A stretch of DNA of 64,000 nt from Ananas comosus (taxonomy: Eukaryota; Streptophyta; Magnoliopsida; Poales; Bromeliaceae). A model generated the notes under the pieces. It ran no database searches and was not told where the DNA came from. It worked only from the letters and a program-made list of their open reading frames with translations. The stretch covers positions 2,218,305 through 2,282,304 of the forward strand of contig NC_033640.1 of the NCBI RefSeq assembly GCF_001540865.1. Reading direction: 5' to 3'. Below, one piece after another: positions 56,131 to 64,000 of this stretch; within the stretch, counting starts at the first letter, position 1, and each line of letters begins with the position of its first letter. Position numbers and translations under genes: made by a program.

Positions 56131-57368
56131 GTATGTCTCCGTAGGCCGAAACGTCGACACACTCCTACTCGTCAACAACGTCGACCTGCTCACCACGAGC
56201 GAAAACGAAATGCCGTTCTAAAACCCGAGTCAAAACACTCGCTTCAGAGACTATAGTCTCCCACCAGTAACCACACGAACTACCAAAACCTCCATCAACG
56301 GAAAGTCATCTGCGATAATCTATAGTTCTAGGTCCAAGACCTCACATTCCACCTGACCAAAAGGTCCAACTGACAATACCAATTGAGCTAGACAATTTTG
56401 TCTCCTCAAACTTAATCTGGTACCAACAGACCACCAAAAGTTCTTTGCAAGTCCATCACTTAATGCACAGGTCGCCAATCTCAACTGCGATAATAACCGT
56501 CGGCGATGCTCAACATCTGTCTCCACGAGACCCTGTCGCTGCCATCCTAAAAAGGATCCTAGCGATCGATGTTCCGAGCAACGCCAAATACCTATCTCAT
56601 TGAGACTCTGGCGCACCTGTCACCAATTAACAGGACAAGCATACTATTCCAAGGTTGCACACTAAGCCGAGACACAACCTTATACGCTATCACATACGGT
56701 GACAATCAAAGCGAACAACCAGACTCAAGTCGCTCCACAATTGTGATTCCGAACCTCTCGACAACCGACCGAGACTACTAAATAACCAAACCTTTTAGTT
56801 GTAACAGGTACAACTAAAGAACTACGAACACCCAGACTGGAAATAGAGTCAAAACCCTCAGTAGTGATGATAAATCAACTACGCAAAACCTGCCAGGGAA
56901 TAACCCAATGCTCGCTATGTCGTCAGAAAAGACCGACACTCTAGCTTTCCCACGAGACAATCAAGAGAAAGATACCAACCCAATCCATGAGTCCCAAACG
57001 GGAAGGAGGTATTTCGTCTCAACTTTTGACGGTACATTGTCTGCAGCCAATATACTTATCAAAAGAAAAGTGAAATATCCGAAGATCCACTACCAACAAC
57101 AAGTTAGAAGCGTGACACGTCGAAGTATCAAGCCACCTGATACCTCTTCACTGAACCAAGAGTTCACAACAAAACCCGTCGAAACATCGACTTTGCGAGC
57201 CAACGTTCGAAATCAAATCGACCCTAAACCGACTAACTGGGAGTCGCAAAGCTTTCAACATCCGAAAGCTACTAGCAACACTAACAATACAGTCGCCTAA
57301 ACGACCGTTATTCAAACCCTGGGCTACACCCTAATAGCCCCACTGAAGTCACGACGATAACTGGTCTA
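56131..57368 (-). mobile_element. Internal region of a minus-strand Gypsy element, left part
   Basis: More GC-balanced than the flanks. Together with 60102..60509 it is what remains if the solo LTR with its AATAC duplication is taken out; the combined stretch continues from the primer-binding site at 60510..60522. The minus strand gives frames of up to 98 aa (56320..56616) and the plus strand 130 aa (56908..57300), but I recognise no gag, protease, reverse transcriptase or integrase motif. It may be a decayed or noncoding internal part (LARD-like). Confidence 0.5.
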
Positions 57369-57373
57369 AATAC

Positions 57374-60096
57374 TGTGAGATCCCTGGTGTTCAGCCGTGG
57401 AGACTTGTCGACAGCTCTGTAAAGTGTCGGGACAAGTCTGAGTCGCGTTGGCGCTAAATAGACGCAAAACAGACTCCGTGCGACGCGATGGCAGCTTTCA
57501 GCGAAGAAATCTGCAAAATAGCAGTTTTTCTGCTTGCTGTACCGGTACAACCATCAGGGTGTACCGGTACACTTCAGCAGGTTGCGCGCAGACTGCTCTC
57601 GGGTTGGCATGTGTACCGGTACAGAGGCCCGTGTACCGGTACACTTGAGTAGGTGAAGGGCTTTTTAGTAATTTTACCTTGCCTTATTTGTATCACCTAT
57701 TCCACCCCTTGCTTTATACGTGTAGGAGCAGAGAGAGAGAGAGAGGGCTAATTGCTACTCTTCTCCTTCTCTCTTTCTCTAGCATTGATCGAATAGGTGG
57801 AACTCGGTTGGAGCTTTCGTTGCCGACGTCGCGCCGCAGAGCCGTCCGAGGATACGGTTGCTGCCGTTTCATCGCGAGGAGGCCGGGCGAGAGGGTGTTT
57901 TCGCCGTCCTCGACGTCGCACCGGCGCTGGATTCGCTGTCGAGGTGGGTATCTAACTTTCCTCCTTGGATTACTTGAACGCACGGTTTTGAGCTCGCGTG
58001 CTGATTTTGTTGATTTCCAGCGTCGACCGTCAGTGTTTCGGCTCGTACGCGACGTAGGAGCATCGGATCGCGGCGAAACTTAGTTCAATGGATTCGGGAC
58101 TTCGAGAGGAAACTACAGAGCCCAAGATTACTGAATTTGGAGAAGGTTAGCTGGGTCGAACCTCTATTTTACTCCATTGCTGTGAATCTGAACCTGAACT
58201 TGAGTTTTCTTGGATTCTTTTGGTGTAAATCATGAAGGGAACTGGGATTGGGACCTGAGCTGTGTACATCACCATCCCACCCTGGATTTGGAACCTCGCA
58301 TCACCAGGATTGAGATTCGGAAGGTGAGGTTCGCATCGTACTAGAAGGATTTAGCTTAAGTGTTGATTTTGAAAGATTAAGGCATGTTTAATGCTTTTGG
58401 GGTTCGGATTATTGGAGAGTTACGATTGCTGGTTGAGAGCGGGCTCGGCTGAATTTAGGTGACTTCTTCGCTGCCAGGGATTAGCTTTCGAGGTGGGTTT
58501 ACATCGGTTTTACTCTTAAGTTCATAATCGTCGGCATGTATAGATTTCGATTTTTAGATACTCTATTCTAGCTCGAATTCATAGATTATATTGTAGATTG
58601 CAAATCTGAATTTGGAGCATGTGGTAATAAATTGAGTAGTTTATACATGTTGGACTTGGAATTTGAATTAGGAGAAAACCTGCGATTTGGACCTGTCACC
58701 TGTTTAAACTACCTGATTTAGCCCTAGGGGCCGTTGTATGATTTTATACTGTTGCAGTATCATCATAGCAAGTATTCCAGGTAGTTTAGATTTCAGTTAC
58801 ACTTGCGCTGGGATGCCGAATGAATTTTTACTGTAGCGTTTAGGCTGTTCCGAACTGTTGGGCGCCGTCGGGGTTGACGGTGGACCCGTATCGCCGTTTT
58901 GGCGTCAGATTGTGCCGAGGGCACGTGACCTGTTGGTTGTTAGACTAGTTAGAGTCGTTTACTTGACCTTAGCCTGTGAGAGCCGTGTGAACTTAACAGA
59001 GATACTTGTAAACTCGTTGGGTCGCGCCCGCGAATGCCATTCTGGAATGAGGTTTCAGTGCGATGAGTGTCGCAGTTTCTGTTGGACAGTTCTTAAGCCG
59101 GCTACCCACGGGGTGGTGTACGGCGCAGCTAGATACAGGCAGGGTGGGTCCGTTTTGGGCAGTCCGGGTGAGATAGTGAGGTCGTGACGTGAGTGGGGTC
59201 TTAGCCATCCTGTTAGACCTTTTTCGGGACCGGTTACTCTTGAGATACGGTGTAGTCTAATTAGGCGAGACGGGTGTATTCACAGTCTCTAGAGAGTTTT
59301 CTCCGCCGGTTACTCTTAAGATACGGTGTAGTCTAGTAGATGAGACGGGTGTATTCACCGTCTCTAGAGGATTTTTTCCGCCGGTTACTCATGAGCTACG
59401 GTGTTACCTAATTAGACGGGATGGGTGTATTCACAGTCCCTAGAGAGTTTTCTCCACCAGCTATTCCTGGAGTAGGACTCGGATACGATCCGACAGGCGG
59501 GACGGGTGTGTTCACAGTCCCTAGTGAGACTGAGCCAGTTTTGACTTTTCCTACAGTTGGTTAGCATAGAGCAGGATAGTGTAGTGACTAGTAGCTGTAG
59601 AGTCTATTCTAGCATTTACTGCTACCTTTGCTCCCTACTGTAGACTTAGTGGGTGGACCGATGTTGTTTTGGGCGGCACCCACTGAGGACTACTTGTTTT
59701 ACAGTAGTTCTCACGCCTAATTGTTACCCCTGTTTTGCAGAGCCACAAGTTTCGGCTACTGCGCCTTCCGCAGATCAGGATCGAGGCAAGGGCGTCGCGA
59801 GTTAGAGCCCTACCCGACGAGCAGAGCTAGAGGCACCCTACTGCAGGTAGTTATTTTATTTTGAGTTTATGTACATAGTATACTTAACTCGCCAGTGCGA
59901 GTAACTCTGTATTTTGGTTTTGGATTATGTATATGAAACTCAGTTTGTTTAGCTTCTGTTTTCTCGAGCAGCTCTATACTACTGTTCGTAGTATTGTGTT
60001 TTCAAGTACAGCTGTCGCTTCGTATACAGGAAAAATTTCTTTGTATACGGCGGATTTGTCGGCGTGCCCAGGGAACGAGACATCCGGGGCGTGACA
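57374..60096 (+). mobile_element. Solo LTR of long Gypsy family (copy C) with perfect target duplication
   Basis: 2,723 bp, TGTGAGATCCCTGG to CATCCGGGGCGTGACA, flanked on both sides by AATAC (57369..57373 and 60097..60101). It carries four GTACCGGTAC palindromes near its 5' end, a TATA-poor but CT/GA-rich RNA-start region (57725..57780), and a 76-bp tandem array. No internal region, so it arose by LTR-LTR recombination. It is nested in the minus-strand Gypsy element. Its small frames (57679..58083, 58858..59187) are not genes. Confidence 0.9.
59231..59535. repeat. ~76-bp tandem array inside solo LTR
   Basis: CCGGTTACTCTTGAGATACGG at 59231, again at 59307 and 59382 with small changes, and a diverged fourth from 59458. 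Each unit ends with GACGGGTGTATTCAC and CTCTAGAGAG-type wording. Confidence 0.85.
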
Positions 60097-60101
60097 AATA
60101 C

Positions 60102-60509
60102 CGTCTCCGTAGAGACACTCGCAGTAGCTCCCGAGCCTTAAGTAGAGAGAGTGGCCTGGGCGTCGGCAGTTAAGACACTCGCCTAGGCCCGAAGATCACC
60201 TGGCCCTTCAAGGCCCCACCTGACAGGAGCGGCAACACCTGCTGAATCATCACCCTGCCACTCGATGTCCGTATAAGTACACCGTCACTACTCCCGACTT
60301 AGACACCAGCCTGTGCGAAAATCGTAGCACATACGAAAAATAACAGTGCACTCCGAGTTTACCCAACTCGAATGCAAACCAGGACACAAGTCCAAACCCC
60401 GCACTCACGTGCCTATACATCGTAGGTCTTCCTATGGGTTAACCTAACCAATGGTTCAGTTTCATTTACTTTTCAAAACAACCTGTAAATGGTGTTGTCG
60501 CTGTAACCT
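60102..60509 (-). mobile_element. Internal region of minus-strand Gypsy element, right part
   Basis: It follows the primer-binding site on the minus strand and would continue, after removal of the nested solo LTR, into 57368..56131. No gag start could be fixed. Confidence 0.5.
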
Positions 60510-60522
60510 GGCTCTGATACCA
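60510..60522 (-). other. Gypsy primer-binding site
   Basis: GGCTCTGATACCA on the plus strand is the complement of TGGTATCAGAGCC, the Met-tRNA primer site, eight bases from the LTR end at 60531. Confidence 0.9.
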
Positions 60523-60530
60523 CTTTAATC

Positions 60531-63500
60531 TGTCACGCCCCGGGGTCCCTTTTAGTTTGAAACACAGCGAAAAAGCGTCTAAATTTTTTTTTTAAAAATC
60601 TGACCCAGGGTATGCAAGATCCGCCACAAATACAGAAAATTCACTGTTCACACGGACAGAGTCTCTTCTGTATTTGCATGGCGTCGCACAAGTACAACGA
60701 GTAAACCGAATACAACCACAACTACATGAATATAGAGATAACTATACATTCATACATTCACCATTCACATCACAGATTTACATTCAATGTCTAAACATAA
60801 ATCCACAAAAAATCTTTTGAAAACTGTTCCCTACTCGAAAATTTTTATTTTTTAAAAACGCTACCACGAGGGGTAGAAAACCATTTTCCCTTTTCACAAA
60901 ATCCACGAGTTCTATAGTTCATTCAAAAACACATGAATTCGAATAACATAAACCAACTAAACCATGTAATATCAAAGCTATTAATAACACAAGTAAACAG
61001 GATAGGAACTAAACCGGCAAACTGGGTCGGAAGCTCTAGCGACCACTACGAACGTGTCTCACGTCTCGTCTCAACTCTCACCGCCGGCGATACCTGAAAA
61101 ATAGTGGGGGAGGTGAGAACATGTAAACATGTCTCCCCTCCCAGTGGGTACCGCAAGCCGATGAAGGCGAGGAGTACTCACCGGATCAGGAAGAGCTAAA
61201 CAACAATACGGGTCAGTGAAAATACAATAGCAACAATAATGAACGAAATAGATATATATATATATATAAGAAAGTACAACTACCGCCACTGTAATGAACA
61301 ACTGAAAGTATACATGCAACAAAAATATAGTAGTAAGACAAGTGTAAAGAAAGAACTGAAGGTATACAGGCAACAACCTCTACTATAGCTATATGCGTCA
61401 ACCGGACAAGAAGTCCAAACATTTTCAATCTGGTACCTGCTATATTGGTCCGCAGACCTCAAGCGCTGCCTGTCACTAACCTGCACCGATCTGATTCACC
61501 CGCCCCACAGGACGACCCATCCGGATAAGTACACCTCCGATCGGTGGCCAAACCGATCCGGTGTCGTGAATACCCCCAAGTGCTGTAACTAAGTCATACT
61601 GATATGCTCAATACAAAAACCGGCTGAAACCGGTGCCTAAGCCGAAGCCAGAAACAAGAGGGTACAACGCCGAATCTCGATCAACCAGATCGAAACACAT
61701 GACAAGAGAGTCGATGTGTTGCTTGGACCCAAGGTCCACAGAGTCCAACCGACTAGCAGGGTCACTGATACGAAGTACGAGAACCGACCAACCAGGTCAA
61801 CAGATATGAATGCAACAACCGACCAACCAGGTCAATAGATACGGAATGCAACAACCGACCAACAAGGTCAACAGATATGCATATAGATAGAACTACTCTA
61901 CTCTTACTCGGGATACTATGCATGCAAACAACGAGCAGGGTATAATGGAATAACATGGGTGCAATGCTCAATATATACTATGCAATAGTAACAACAGCAG
62001 AGTAAGGGTAAGAAACCATCACCAAGCATGCACCACTGTACCGACGTCGGATCGAAGTACCCACCTGTGAGGATGTCGCGTCTGTCTCCTGACTGCAAAA
62101 GAAAGTCAACCGGACCTACGGAGGGTCCACCGGGTTAGTATCTAACCCACAACTAATAACCACAGTATCCACAACCCCACAACAATTCCACGGAGATCGG
62201 TTTCCCAATACCGATTACCGTAACTTGCCGGAAGTCCCGAAAATCGCACCGGGACTCCGTCGGGACCCCCGAAATGTCCCGGAACGCACCGACTCATGCT
62301 ACGAGTCACCCGCTGCCACAAAACTCATCGAATAAGATGTCTTGGCAGTAAACACAAAGATACACAACCAAACAACTATTGGTGGACAATTGTTCGGATC
62401 CGGATTCCTTGAAGTGTCAATTTCGACACCGGAACCCCCCCATCGCTCACCCGTCATTTCTGAACCCTCGAAATGACGCAAGTGACCAGCCAACAAGGCT
62501 CAGCGACTAAACATTCCATCACGAAGCACCGTCGGATTAATTTCGAACCGAATCCACGTTCCGTCGGCGGATTTCGCCAAGAAACGAGCCGGAAATCACT
62601 TTCTGATTTTCGCAAAGGCTTGGGGCCTTGGACGATCAGTCCATAGGTTACCCACTAGCCACACATGCTGCCAACAACAGCCACGAAGAACCAAGATGCA
62701 TAAAAGCCCTCCCGATTACCGAAAATCGCATTATTTCATGCGATTTCGGCGCTTTTATGGTCCGTCAACACAAACCAGAAGTCAATCAGCCAAGACGAGA
62801 CTCCTGCTGACAGGTCTCGGCGTGCCGGAGGCCATGCTCACCTTTCGGAGCACTTTCGGCCACTGTGGCACGCGCACGAGCGACGCGAAATTTAGCAAAA
62901 CAACACGCACAACGCTAAGATTGCGTCTAACTCGCTAATCAAGGTACCATATACCCAAACGGAGGTGAGCACGATGTTCAGCACAAACCCAGGATCATCG
63001 TGCTCACTTTCCCTTTTATCGAAGTGCCTTTGGATCGCCGGAAAAGCGACCAGAACCCCAAAACAATGCACAGGAATTAAAATGCAGCCTAACCTGAGCA
63101 GTAGAGCCAGGGTTGGCCGCCGGCAGCCGGACGGCGGGCGCTACGGCCGTGGGAGGGTGCGGCCGGTCTGTGGGGTCCGGGGCAACTGCTGGTCGGCGAC
63201 GGGAGGTGGCCGGTGTCGCGGCGGAGTAGATCAAGCCTGCACTTGCTCTCGGGTTCCACGTGTCTGCGGTGACCCGGCGGCGGCCGGAGGAGCTCAGGAC
63301 GACTGCGTCCTGTTGCGGGAGGTCAAGGGGAAGGCGGCGCACACGGCGTAGGGCAGCGGCAGCGCACGGAGGCAGTGCGGGTCCAAGCTTGGCCCGCGCG
63401 CGCTCGGGATGGCCCCAGAGAACAGAGCAGAGGCCAGCGGCTACAGGTGCGGCGGCAACGGTGTGCGGAGGGTCGCTGGAGTCCCTGGACGTTGGCGCGA

Positions 63501-64000
63501 CCGCATCTGGGTGGCGACAGTGTGCGGGCCACAACCAGGGCTGCTCTCGGTCTCGGCCGGGTCTCGCTGGCCGCGCAGAGCGAGGAGGGTGGGGGCGGCG
63601 CAGTGTACGACGGGGGCCGGCGGGGATCGACGCCGGAGGTAGCTCTCTGCCACAGGGTGAAGGATTCCCAGGGCTTCGCGTGCTTCCCTGCGTACTCAGG
63701 CCGAGAGGGTGGTGGATCGGTTGAAAGAGAAAGATGGAGGGGTGGCCGGGTCCGAGTTTTCCGGCAGCCGGGGCATCTGCCGGCGGCTGGGGTGCGTGCA
63801 CGGGTTGGGCAGAGGTGCAGAGGTGTCGGCTGGGGTTAGCTGGGGGAATAGGGTTGGTTAGATCTAGGGCTTCCATGGTGAAAACCTAGCTACACTATAT
63901 ATATCTTGCATAAAATGCAAACTAGTCCCCTAAAACTCATTATTTGCAACCGAGCCCTTCACAGCCCGAGTGATTTGCGCTAACGCACCTCTATGTTTGA
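60531..64000 (-). mobile_element. 5' LTR of minus-strand Gypsy element, runs off right edge
   Basis: On the minus strand the LTR ends GGGGCGTGACA at 60531, the same terminal sequence as solo copies B and C, directly before the primer-binding site. At least 3,470 bp lie in the window and the 5' TG end is beyond it. A 35-36-bp tandem (AACCGACCAACCAGGTCAACAGATA, at 61782, 61817 and 61853) and a GC-rich block (63060..63880) are inside. The GC-rich block gives a 286-aa minus-strand frame from the ATG at 63876; it is Pro/Arg-rich, composition-driven, and lies just after the presumed transcription start, so I read it as untranslated LTR sequence. Confidence 0.7.
63896..63904 (-). promoter_or_regulatory. 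Probable TATA box of the Gypsy LTR
   Basis: ATATATATA on the minus strand, about 25 bases before a CTAGGTTTTCACCATGG segment at which base composition switches sharply from AT-rich to GC-rich, as expected at a U3/R border. Confidence 0.5.

Noticed and set aside
56908..57300. 130-aa plus-strand frame
   Set aside because: Lies antisense within the presumed Gypsy internal region, has no domain, and no promoter or splice context.
63016..63876. 286-aa minus-strand open frame (MEALDLTNPIPP...)
   Set aside because: Pro/Arg/Ala-rich and overlapped by long frames in other phases of the same GC-rich block; it lies in the transcribed part of a Gypsy LTR and has no recognisable domain.

Overview
This is plant nuclear DNA, most likely from a monocot. 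It has few genes, long introns and a dense, nested load of transposable elements. The duplicated GTACCGGTAC motif inside long Gypsy LTRs and the overall repeat mix remind me of bromeliads such as pineapple; that is recall, not proof. Four host genes can be read. (1) YKT6, an R-SNARE, on the minus strand at the left edge; only its first two exons (878..2461) are inside the window. (2) QCR6, the hinge subunit of mitochondrial complex III, on the plus strand, rebuilt here from four exons (9257..16695, 69 aa). Its ATG is split by intron 1 and intron 3 is 5 kb long. (3) A single-exon ATL-type RING-H2 E3 ligase on the minus strand (20765..21448, 227 aa). (4) ATG13, the autophagy-initiation HORMA protein, on the minus strand, rebuilt from three exons (29424..37798, 601 aa), with a 6 kb intron holding an LTR retroelement.

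Everything else is repeats or gene debris. 2.6-9 kb: a Pack-MULE-like element with a GC-rich cargo, several MITEs, a SINE and a decayed retroelement. 11.7-16.5 kb, inside QCR6 intron 3: a stack of at least nine related palindromic MITEs, most abutting (TA)n or (GA/CT)n microsatellites, with a second SINE. 17.5-20.1 kb: a minus-strand solo LTR of a long Gypsy family. 21.5-29.4 kb: AT-rich intergenic DNA with a degenerate TRIM and a copia-like LTR. 38-45 kb: a neat TRIM, an exact 80-bp minisatellite, a second solo LTR and a MITE. 45-55 kb: Helitron-like ends together with gene fragments (a broken HIPP metal-binding gene, an orphan LRR exon, an exon-like pair). 55-64 kb: a three-LTR tandem TRIM, and a minus-strand Gypsy element whose internal region was split by a solo LTR with a perfect 5-bp target duplication; its own 5' LTR runs off the right edge.

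The four host genes (membrane fusion, respiration, ubiquitination, autophagy) have no operon-like relation. The notable signals are structural: the MITE stack, a perfect 18-bp palindrome that is also a four-unit heat-shock-element match five bases before the ATG13 start codon, tandem TRIMs, exchangeable palindromic cassettes in the Gypsy LTRs, and single-N positions sitting exactly at duplications or truncations that look like assembly joins.
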